From NCBI GenBank assembly GCA_002812265.1, contig PDIO01000001.1, positions 1 to 14,065 on the forward strand: a stretch of DNA of 14,065 nucleotides, written 5' to 3'. Below, piece after piece: positions 1-9,951 of the stretch (the stretch's first letter is position 1; each line of letters opens with the position of its first letter). The translations under genes were made by a program, and so were the position numbers. The notes under the pieces are model-generated. The model was given only the letters and a program-made list of their open reading frames with translations. It did not search any database and was not told where the DNA came from. Source of the stretch: Abeoforma whisleri. Its lineage: Eukaryota; Opisthokonta; Ichthyosporea; Ichthyophonida.

Positions 1-74
1 TATATATATATCTTCCTAATATATATTTATATATTTATATGGTTTTTCTATTTTTATTTTTTTTCTTCTTCCAG

Positions 75-114
75 ATCCTGTTACTGCTCACCAATAGGTA
101 TATTTGATGTTTAG
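75..114 (+). other. possible terminal exon of a gene entering from the left
   Basis: A long pyrimidine run followed by CTTCCAG ends at position 74 and looks like a good 3' splice site. The bases after it can be read in three frames, each reaching a stop within about 40 bases (one at 95-97, another at 112-114), so the frame cannot be chosen without the upstream exon. The position would make this gene convergent with the Asn-rich gene on the other strand. It could equally be a chance pyrimidine tract in AT-rich DNA. Confidence 0.15.
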
Positions 115-248
115 TATTACAATTTTTCAATAATGCAGTTTATAGAAGCTACGGGAACATATAAAATATAATAGAAGATTGGTAGTTAAAAATTGCACGC
201 TCCGGTCCGAATCGCATTTTTGGTATACCGGAAGATAACGTGTATTGT

Positions 249-1359
249 TCAGCATTTAGCCCCTAAGAGTTGTACAAAATTCAAATACTTTTTGGAATCA
301 GAAAGCGTTTTCTTATGATAACAACAGCTTACACAGTCCGAATACTTGGCCCATTCCAATCCAAGTTCAAATTCCGGCAAGCACTTCTCGAGTAAGCCAT
401 AATAATAAGCAATTTCCTTATTTTTCAAATCAAAGCGAGCCTTATAATGTTCATATTCCTTTTCTCTTTCTTTTCTATCTTTTTGTTCTTGTTCGTGCTC
501 GTCATGAATTTGTTGCAAGATTTCAACTCGTTCGCCTAAGGCAGACTCAACATGATAGCAAACATGTCTAAGAAAGAACACTCGATCGCTAAAATTGTCC
601 GGAGAAGCATGTTCAGAAATCAGAGAAATTTTTACAGTAGAGACCTTTTTGCCACGGAGCATTTGCATGGTGCCCTTAGACTTACGATCTTTCACAAATT
701 GACAAGTCTTTGGGTGGCTATCAAGGGAGGTTATGTCGCATCGAATGAAATTGCGTTCCCTTTTGCTCCCTAGCTTCGAATCTAAAATAAAAAGACCAAA
801 TTCGGAATCAGTGAGGGATTTTGAGCTCAAGTGTTTAATTTCCTGGCTCAAGCTTACATCTTCGTCTCCTTCCCCGAGGGTTAAATATCTTTCAATGAAT
901 GTTTCTTTATTTTCATACTCCAACACTTCATCTGGGACATCTTGGGTAGAAGTTAAATTTTTGTCCTTTGAAGCTTTCTTGGCCAATAAGAGTCCTATGC
1001 TATTGGGGCGTTGTGTGTTCGGTTCTTTGTTACTGGTACTGTCATCGGTTAACGTTAGATCACTAAAACTGATCATGGAAGCACTTTGAACTTTGGCCTG
1101 TCTGGCACTGTTGGTTTTTGAAATTCCACTTTTAGATTTTCGAAAATTGTTATTAGCGAAGCCTTTCATTTTTTTGTTATCTTTTTTCTCTTTGTCTTTG
1201 TCTTTTTCTTTATCTTTATCTTTATCGTCTTTATCATCGAACAAGTTTAAGCTGATTCGAAAGGAATCGCCACTGTTCTTTTTTCGCGTAGATTTATTTC
1301 TACCAGGAACGACGTTTACATTGGAAGAGGAGGAAATGCCAGCACTTTCGGTACTTTCG

Positions 1360-1390
<31 letters not shown>

Positions 1391-2763
1391 CGTGACTATC
1401 AATACCATTATCATTAAAATTGGTACTGTTGTTACCATTATTATTCTTTTTATTATCGTTATCATTACCATCGTCGTTGTTATTGTTATTATTATTAACA
1501 TTTTTATTAACATCATTATTAACATTAGTGTTGTTATTACTGTTATCATTACGATGATCATCATTTATATTTTCAATGTCATTGTTATTATTAATGTTAT
1601 CATTTCTATTACCATTACTATCACGATTTTTTCTATCATTTTCTGCATCCATGGCACTGGGCCTATAACTAACAATGTCGAAGTGCAGAGACAAATCTTC
1701 CTCAATATGAGCGCCATCAGCGTCTTCAGCATCATTAGAGTTGGTTTTAATCTTTTTGTCTTGAGTGAAAAAGGTGGCCAAGATAACTCCTGGTAACATC
1801 GCGTTTGAAATTCTTTGGCCATCATTGTTATGTTTTGTCGCCTTCAAACTAAGTTTTAAGTCGCTTGATATAGACAAACTCCGTTTCAACAATCGTCCCT
1901 TTGGTTCTGATGTGAAATCTTTCGACACAGCAGAAGAAAAAGAGGAAGATTGCTTCGAGGAAACAAAAGCCAATTGCGACCGCGATTTTTGCAAGCCCCT
2001 GAAAGAGTGTTGCGAGTGATGATGTGTATGTGAAACTAGATGCAATTGTGGTTGTGAATGTGGATGTGAATGTGACTGTTCCCCATCACTAGACAATTCG
2101 TCCTCGGTAGCATGTCCACTTCGCAGGGCCTGTCGTTTTCCTAACTCTTTTAGAAATAAATCATTGTTCATTTTCGGAATTTCGGGTAAGGTCAGGCCTA
2201 AAAGAAAGCGACATTTATATAGATAGAAGTATACATAAATATCAATTTTAAACTACACAAATATCAATTGTACATAAATATCAATTTTAAACTACAATAT
2301 ATCAATTTTAAATTGCTATTTTAATCTACATAAATATATTTTAAACTACATAAATATACAAACGATATGTAAATACGAACTAATGGTTTAAAACACATAC
2401 ATATACTTTAAACTACATAAAGGTACAAACAAAGGTAAATGAGAACTAATGGCACGAAACTACAAAACAGAAAGATTGAAGATTAAAATGATGCAACAAC
2501 AACAACCGAAAAAAAAAAAAAAAAATGAATGGCTATAGCACAGACCTCAAACAACAAAGGAAATAAATAGTCATATTTTGAGAACAAAATGATGCTTATA
2601 CATTCGGCGTTCACATACACACAAACATACACACACACACACACATAAACACACACGTATACATATAGGGATATATATGTATGTATATATTTATACTTAG
2701 TTTGGAAGATAGACAAAGGCTAGAACTTTCACTAAGTCCTCTTTGATGGCCTTTTTTTGACAT
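249..2763 (-). CDS. Asn-rich, coiled-coil protein of unknown function, two exons
   Basis: I read this as complement(join(249..2197, 2697..2763)), 671 aa. Exon 1 gives MSKKGHQRGL... and ends one base into a codon before GTATAA. Exon 2 starts after CTTTCTTTTAG with GC, completing AGC (Ser) and staying open into the long frame whose first ATG is at 2171. An in-frame TAG lies just upstream of the ATG at 2763. The protein has a His/Ser-rich stretch at about residues 64-86, a strongly Asn-rich segment at about 205-303, an Asp/Lys/Glu repeat at about 341-365, and a less repetitive C-terminal part from about 450. Within that part a charged coiled coil lies at about 575-625, followed by a Cys-containing tail. 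No signal peptide or membrane segment is evident. I do not recognise a family. The non-repetitive C-terminal third is where homology should be sought. The exon 2 frame is certain and the short first exon is probable. Confidence 0.8.
1320..1700 (-). repeat. coding trinucleotide repeats (Asn/Asp codons)
   Basis: The minus strand of this part of the gene is built largely of AAT, AAC and GAT codons, seen on the plus strand as runs of ATT, ATC and GTT. The purest block is around 1363-1390. The repeats stay in frame over about 100 codons, so the protein frame is under constraint although the DNA is microsatellite-like. Length variation between strains or alleles is likely. Confidence 0.85.
2231..2452. 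repeat. degenerate AT-rich repeats with a 45-bp diverged duplication
   Basis: Variants of TACATAAATATCAATTTTAA recur several times from 2231 to about 2350. A longer pair, 2341-2386 and 2408-2452, begins TTAAACTACATAAA and ends GAACTAATGG in both copies with several differences between. They lie inside the inferred intron and look like old slippage or tandem duplication products. Confidence 0.6.
2611..2657. repeat. CA-rich microsatellite
   Basis: A simple repeat of AC units, purest at 2629-2644, interrupted by AT-containing variants on both sides. It lies within the inferred intron of the Asn-rich gene. Confidence 0.9.
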
Positions 2764-3116
2764 TTTCTATATCTAAATTCAACCTGGTTAAAATAAGCAA
2801 AGACAAGTTTTAGCTATAGACGAAAAAAGTAATAAGAGTCAAGTCCACAGGAATAAATTATCAAAACAGTAATTCAAAGTTATCTATTAATACTTAATAT
2901 TTGGTAATAAATTATGAAGAATTGGAAGCAAATATTAACATTTTAAAGTGGCTTACTCTCGAGATTAAAAAGAGTAGATTAATCTGATGTTCACTGGGTA
3001 TCAACTATTGATCTTTATCATGTTGATTTTTGGGTCAAGAATTTGGTCGTTTTCGGATACATTTATATGGGGATGCGGGAATTGCAATTTACATGAAAAT
3101 TCCAGTCGAATTGCCA

Positions 3117-3182
3117 AAGTTCAATCCGAAAGAATCAAAAGAGTTGCCTCCGCGACACTTTTGATTTTTTTGGATTGAATTT
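3117..3182 (+). other. long RNA-type hairpin
   Basis: Bases 3117-3141 pair with 3158-3182 (25 pairs). After one A/A mismatch (3142/3157), bases 3143-3147 pair with 3152-3156, leaving a four-base loop CTCC at 3148-3151. I checked every pair by position. Of the 30 pairs, four are G-U if transcribed on the plus strand (at 3119, 3128, 3132 and 3145); these would be A-C mismatches on the other strand. The hairpin lies outside any recognised gene, about 350 bases upstream of the Asn-rich gene's start. It could be a small RNA precursor, part of a longer structured RNA, or a chance or slippage-generated palindrome. Confidence 0.6.
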
Positions 3183-4190
3183 GTTAAGAATCTAATTTTC
3201 TCTTAATTTAGTATCTCATATGAACAATATTTTCATTTTTGTGGGGTATGATTGACTCTCAAAATGTTTAGGAAGATTTATGAACTTATTCCAAATTATT
3301 TCATTGTTGGTACGATCTTTATTCTATATTATCTCTAAACTTTTAAAAAAATTTCTTGTTGGTTAGTTTTTTTTAGTTTATATTAACATCTATCACCACG
3401 AATGTTTTCTGATTTCATTAAATTGTTTTTAACTTTGCTAGTTTTACTTTTCATTTTATCTACTATTTTCCTTTGTTAATTTCGTATATATACACTTACT
3501 CACTTTCGAACCCACTTACTCAAATAAATGGCTAAAAAGACAATTGATACATAATAATTTCAAAAGAGGTAAATGAAAACAACAATATCAACCAAGTACT
3601 GCCAACACTCAAATTAAAAAAATAAGCCGTATGACGGACACAATAACGTCTAGCGCTTTTGTACTTATGAAAAATATAATAGCAAAAAAATGAAAAGAAT
3701 TTACTTTTGTGCGGGGACTTTAAGTAAAGGTGAGAAATAAAAAACGAGTACAAAATACGAAAAGATTAAATATTTCGTTACCAAACAGAACTGATTGTGA
3801 TCACGTAGTTTTAAGTGTTTAGAAATTTCGTAAAAGAAAGTTAGCTACTCTTTAATTCAGTGTCTTTTCCTTCCCAGTGAAAGCTTTGTTATTGCTGAAT
3901 TTCATTTAAATAGGTGCTTATATGTTGTTGGCGTTTGTTGTTTTTAATTTTTGTCCTACTTCACGGTCGAAAAAATTATATAAAGTTGGTTACTTACTTC
4001 TTACTTCTTCTCTTAGCATTGACTTATATTTATTTTCTCCTTTTTTCTTTTCTAAAATATACACAGAGAGTTCAAACAAAATAAAAGATGTAAATAATAA
4101 AAATTTTAAGGTTACTTAAGTTAGGAAAGAGATGTGTATCATCGGGAAAAAGGTTTGGAAGCATTTTTTTTACTTCACCCGTTAGTGAAA

Positions 4191-4350
4191 GTGGGAAATA
4201 CCCGGCACCTGGTTGTCTATTTAACAGAAGGGCGCAGAGCTCTTGACAAAATAGCTGTCTGCTGGATATAAGGAGGACAGAGAGATGGAAACGGACTTCA
4301 GACTAAGCTGAAACGATTGGCAACCTTATGGTGGGATAATGACAAATTTT
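4191..4350 (+). ncRNA. candidate structured non-coding RNA in a GC-richer island
   Basis: From about 4175 to 4340 the sequence is clearly richer in G and C than its surroundings. By hand it folds into a closed multi-branch shape. The closing stem is 4211-4217 with 4319-4325, extended after an internal loop by 4206-4209 with 4330-4333. Arm 1 is 4218-4222 with 4249-4253, capped by the hairpin 4228-4233/4239-4244. Arm 2 is 4255-4260/4275-4280. Arm 3 is 4297-4301/4308-4312. A TTTT at 4347-4350 would suit RNA polymerase III termination, but I see no tRNA-type B box. I cannot assign it to RNase P, MRP, SRP or snRNA. A decayed repeat or a chance fold remains possible. Confidence 0.3.
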
Positions 4351-4680
4351 AGTACTAGTGCTATATCTGTGAATGAAATTAATAATTTCTTTTCATATAT
4401 AGGCGGTAACGTTAACATTATTCCTTCAAACTAGATTAATTTTTGTTCCAGTAACACCAAACCATCTCGATTTTCCAAAAAAAAAAAAAAGATAAAAAGA
4501 TACTTTTTTTCGTTTTTTGTTGTGGTGTTACTTATTGTTATGAAAACCAAAAACGAAAAAGCCTTCTGATTTTTCCAGTTTTCTATAAATTCTATTTTGT
4601 TTTCCCGAAAAAATTGAAATTTCATTACATTTAACATACAGTTACATACATAGATGTTTTTGGTGATAGTTTCAGTTAGA

Positions 4681-4744
4681 TGACTAATTCAATTTAGAAT
4701 ATTTAAAAAATCTGACTAATTCAATTTAGAATATTTAAAAAATC
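4681..4744. repeat. exact 32-bp tandem duplication
   Basis: Two adjacent identical units, 4681-4712 and 4713-4744, each starting TGACTAATTCAATTTAG. Complete identity in non-coding DNA points to a recent duplication. No regulatory role is apparent. Confidence 0.95.
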
Positions 4745-5666
4745 TAACCTTTCCAGTTGAAAAAACATCCGTTTTAGAATGAATTTGATCATGTCAATCC
4801 CAAACATTATATTTTAAATATTCGATTGTATCCCAAATTTATTATAACTTTTGATAAAAATTTCGCTTGTGTGTATATAGGTACCAGTCATACCATCTTT
4901 ATCTGGATGGTTTTGTTGAAAAAGAAAAGCCACCAATCAAAAGTGAGGAAAAAAAAAGTGACTTTTTTTTCCAGTTTTCCTTTTTTTTTGGTTTTTCATT
5001 TTTTTCCCCTTCGCTGTAATAGGAGCTTTACAAAATGATTTTCTGTATCAAAAAGAATATTAATAATTTATGCTTATTACAAGTGTTGGAAATCGAAATA
5101 TAGTAGTAGCAACGTGATATTGATATGCATATGTTCGAATGTAGGGCATTGTTTTGATCGATCGATTTATGTCAACAATTATAAGTGAAACGAATCCAAA
5201 CAATAAAATAGAATCGATCGTCTAGAGCGCTAGCTAAATGAATAGTTAAATAGCTATAATACCGTTACGTTTAGATAATTTCTTATCATTCTTATATAAT
5301 AAATAATTGAAAGTACAGACTGATTTTCATGATCAGTTAAATTGTTAAGGCACCTATTTATTCCACTCTATTTTATATGCATAGCAATCGTATGTTCGAA
5401 GTCATGTTTAAAATTGCAATTTTCAAAATTGAAAATTCAATAATTATACTTTAGCAATTACAAATACTTAACCTTACATGTACGTTTTTACCTTTTATCG
5501 TAACCTGAAAAATCCATACAGTCTAAAATGTCTATATTGTGTGCCATAACAACAGTTTCCTTCTAGAAAAGAAAGAACAAAACAGAATCTTAAGAAAATC
5601 CATTGTTCAAATTCGGAGAAATTGAAAAAAAAAAGAAGACAAAGAAAAAGAAAGTTAATTGTCTAG

Positions 5667-5757
5667 CCAATCAAAAGTGAAAAAACAAAAAATGTTACAA
5701 AAAGTTAATTATTCATTAAAAAAAAAAAGAAAAGAGAAGAAAAAAAAATGTATAAAG
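5667..5757 (+). promoter_or_regulatory. actin promoter (CCAAT box, oligo-A tracts, TATA box)
   Basis: TATAAAG at 5751-5757 lies about 70 bases before the actin ATG, so transcription would start around 5780 and leave a short leader. A CCAAT box (5667-5671) lies about 80 bases further upstream, and A-rich runs at about 5718-5748 between the two could keep the region nucleosome-poor, as at many highly expressed fungal genes. Assignment rests on motif position only. Confidence 0.55.
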
Positions 5758-5814
5758 GGGATCCCTATTTTTTGAATTTACAAACTATTCTAATTCATTG
5801 AATTATCTAAATAA

Positions 5815-6957
<1,143 letters not shown>

Positions 6958-6994
6958 ACAAATGTTTTGTTGGAAGATTTGATTTGTCTTTTTT

Positions 6995-7017
6995 GGAGTG
7001 CTTAGTTAGTGCACTCC
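6995..7017 (+). other. hairpin in the actin 3' untranslated region
   Basis: GGAGTGC at 6995-7001 pairs perfectly with GCACTCC at 7011-7017 around a nine-base loop. It begins 37 bases after the actin stop and is relatively GC-rich for this DNA. It might affect mRNA stability or localisation, but nothing here proves that. Confidence 0.6.
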
Positions 7018-7055
7018 TAGATGAGCAAACATTACCACAGTGTATCGCAGCATAA

Positions 7056-7061
7056 AATAAA
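7056..7061 (+). terminator. actin poly(A) signal
   Basis: AATAAA about 100 bases after the actin stop, in an A-rich context with GT-containing sequence (TGTCTTTGTAG) shortly after. It is the first canonical signal downstream. Confidence 0.6.
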
Positions 7062-7750
7062 ATTATAAAATGTCTTTGTAGATCAAAAGCATTACAAACA
7101 AATATTTAAACTTTGATCACTTTTTTCAAATTCGTCAATATGACTAATTAACATCTGGGTTATAGATGACAAGCATGAATGTTTCATTTATTTTAAAAAA
7201 AAAATAAATAAGTATTTTTTCATTTGCATCACCATCAAAAATATTTCCATTGAAAAGTCATCGACTGGCTATTTAAATGTAGCAAAATGTAGCAAAATTG
7301 TTAAGAACTTGTATATTTATGAAAAACCCGGGCATTAAAACAATATATTTTTGTACTTCAGTCACTACCGTTTCGAATTAATATTCGAAGAATACGTAGT
7401 TATCTTATCGTAATTATATATATTATACAAAAAAAATAAAAATAAAAAAAAACAATAATTGGTCTATATTTTATTAAATAGCTATATTATAGCACTTGTT
7501 TTAATAGATGAAATGAGTAAAATAAAAAGCTTATCGTTAACTCATAGGTATAATTAATTAGCTATAGTTGGAAAAGTTATTTGAATTCGAAAGCTAAATT
7601 TAATTAAGCTATGTTTCTGAAATTTCGATAAGTATGTGTGTTCATATGTCATCTGTGAAATAAAATATAGCTAGCACCGATAATATACCAAATCGTGAAA
7701 ATATATACAATTTATAACGCGTCCATCTGTATCTTGTATGTATAAAATTT

Positions 7751-7766
7751 AATCATGATCATGATT
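7751..7766. other. 16-bp perfect palindrome
   Basis: AATCATGATCATGATT reads the same on both strands. It lacks a spacer, so it suits a dimeric DNA-binding protein better than an RNA hairpin. No gene lies next to it. Confidence 0.8.
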
Positions 7767-8679
7767 TCTTTATCCTCTCTTTCCATTATTTTTTTAATTT
7801 CGTTTTTTTTTGTTGTTTATTTCTCGAGCTCCTTCTTTTTGGTTTAATAGAATTATATTTTTCTGCTATATGTGTCTCTCTAGATGTGATGATTTTCATG
7901 TTTAATTAAATTAATATCAATTATCTCCACAATTGTCCATACAATATAACATGAAGTCTTTTGACGCGAATAGTGTGTGCACGTGCTTTTCGTATGTGTG
8001 CTTCTTGTTGTTGACGTCGACTGTATAATATGCATACAGCAATTGAACAAATTGCACACGCTTAATCTAATTGAGGTGTGTAGACTTAATTTTAAGTTTG
8101 GGTCAGTCGTTAAAATTGACAATATATACGCATCTAAATATTGACAAGTCATGACAATTTGCTTTGATGAGGAAGCACTTTATCATCGTATGTTCATAAT
8201 CAACATTATCCAAAAAAAAGCAATCATTTGAGTTGACGGATGTGTGATAAATGCTTTGCTTCCGCCAACTATAGCTAATCATAAAAAAAAGATTATTGCA
8301 GTCTATCATTTATTTCTTTTATTGTTTAAAAAACATTCTATTGCCAAAATGAAAAGCAAATAGCTAGCTAGCAATAATAATATATATATAACGATGAAAG
8401 AGCTATGGTATTATTACTACTAGCACTCTACGCATTAAATTTTACAGCATTGTGAGTAAGAGGTCACGAAAGTAAACAAAATAATGATCAAGATTAATGT
8501 CGTCTTTATTGAAAACATTGTTTCAAATTATATCAGTTACTCAATCTCAATGAGGAGGAGCAATTTATTATAATACTGTGGTTTTAGCTATAGAAAAATA
8601 TGGACAATCACTACCGTGGTTGTATTACGTCGAAAGTTGTAAATCTTTCTCTCGGCGTTTGTGCACACATGAGATTGGT

Positions 8680-8747
8680 ACAAAATTTATTTTAGCGCTA
8701 GTGGTTAGACACGACAAAATTTATTTTAGCGGTAGTGGTTAGACACG
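8680..8747. repeat. 34-bp tandem duplication, one mismatch
   Basis: Units 8680-8713 and 8714-8747 are adjacent and differ at one base (GCGCTAG against GCGGTAG). They lie in non-coding DNA, and the high identity suggests a fairly recent event. Confidence 0.95.
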
Positions 8748-9083
8748 ACAATAATTAAAGAAACTATAAGGACAACCAGTACTTATAAACCTGATCATGA
8801 TTGACATCAATTAAACATTTATTTATGAATTCGAAGTGCAGATATCAAGGAATATCACAAGAATGTTCGAAAGTCTTAAATTCACAATTATTGACTAGAT
8901 TACGTTCTCTTTCTCTTCTCGAATGCTACAAACTAAGTAGACTCTGCTGTCACTGCAATATGATAGTTATGTTATCTTGCGTTAATGTTTAGACCTTTAA
9001 AAAATAAAATCTTAGATTATTATAGTAACAACTGGTATACATTCTTTCTTTTTAGACGAGGACCCAAAAGGATGGAAAATGTG

Positions 9084-9150
9084 AGACTCTAAAGAAAAAA
9101 GTCCTTTTACGAGTTTTTTAGACTTTAAAAAAAGTCCTTTTACGAGTTAC
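9084..9150. repeat. 33-bp spaced direct repeat
   Basis: Positions 9095-9115 and 9128-9148 share 21 identical bases (AAAAAAGTCCTTTTACGAGT plus one T), and the flanking AGACT(C/T)TAAA is also repeated. This is a diverged tandem duplication in non-coding DNA. Confidence 0.9.
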
Positions 9151-9951
9151 AATTTTTAAGATTTTCAACCTTCCCTTTTTCGTAGAAAAACATGGAGAAA
9201 AAAATTCAAAAAAAATACCAAAAAAAAAATCCTGAACAATTATTTAATTAGGGTTCCCCCAAGACTATTTCTCAAATAAGGTCAGAGACTATGGTGGTCG
9301 TTTTCTAACCGACTTTCATTTTCTTTTTTATAAGATTGACAGATTGACTTGGTTTTTTACTATGCAAATGAAAAAAATTCAATATAAACTATTTCGAGTT
9401 TTATATATTCGCTTCCAGCGGTCGGATTCCGCAGTTTTATAAGTAGAGGAAATGGTTGAAATGAAATAATGTGTGTGTTAAAATATAATGCACATTATAT
9501 CTTTAATTTGATACAATTTATTTAGGTTTATTTTCTAAAAAATTGCTTTAATTTTGTCTAGCCAATAGATCAGCAGAGTTTACTTTGGTTGATAATATAT
9601 CTCAGTACTTAAAATATTATTTCAATTTTCGACCTCTAAATAACTATTTTTAATTACCGTTGGCAACATGTTAAAACATATAAAGTACCTAATTTATTGG
9701 TGTGATTTATTTCTACGCTCTTTTTTTGGATTTGTTTTAACCAAACTTGAAAATCACATAAACAACCTTTCCTTAATGAAAAGCAGGATCAATATCATTA
9801 CCAGACCTATCAAAAATTTTACTAATACCACCTTTACAAATCTTTTAAATTTTTATAGTTGATCCGTTACTCTTATTTAAACTCTTTTTTAAATAATCAA
9901 TAATAATTGTTAGTTATATAAATTTCAGACAAAACAAAATAAGCAAGAATC

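Larger units (their letters stand above)
2198..2696 (-). other. intron of the Asn-rich gene
   Basis: The inferred intron is 499 bases, with donor GTATAA at 2696 and acceptor TTTTAG ending at 2198. It contains a CA-rich microsatellite and degenerate AT-rich repeats, as expected of unconstrained DNA. The donor is the same hexamer as the exon 2 donor of the TPR gene in this window, which supports it. A transcript read would settle the boundary. Confidence 0.6.
7062..9951. other. long intergenic region between actin and the TPR gene
   Basis: Nearly 3 kb of AT-rich DNA. Open frames on either strand are short and lack codon bias, domain patterns or coherent splice sites. Two small tandem duplications and a palindrome are listed separately. 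The 3' part must carry the promoter of the TPR gene. TTTCAG at 9923-9928, 23 bases before its ATG, could be the acceptor of an intron in the 5' untranslated region. No RNA gene was recognised. Confidence 0.65.

Noticed and set aside
1392-1796. Open frames on the plus strand rich in Ile, Thr and Val
   Set aside because: They are antisense shadows of the Asn/Asp codon repeats of the minus-strand gene and have no other support.
2987-3178. 63-codon plus-strand frame with a hydrophobic N-terminus
   Set aside because: It has no codon bias or family match, and its 3' third is the hairpin at 3117-3182, so the frame is better seen as chance.
4122-4270. Roughly 50-codon open frame in the GC-richer island
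   Set aside because: There is no convincing start, no recognisable domain and no splice partner. Higher GC lowers stop frequency, so this length is not remarkable.
8801-8992. 63-codon plus-strand frame with Leu and Cys residues
   Set aside because: Composition is what AT-rich non-coding DNA gives. There is no domain pattern and no promoter or splice context.
9101-9143. CCTTTTAC twice, reminiscent of the U5 snRNA loop
   Set aside because: The flanks do not form the U5 stem, no Sm site follows, and the repeat is explained by a local duplication.
9668-9862. 64-codon plus-strand frame just upstream of the C-CAP/TPR gene
   Set aside because: It is not in frame or splice phase with the gene and has no recognisable content. 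It is most likely leader or promoter sequence.
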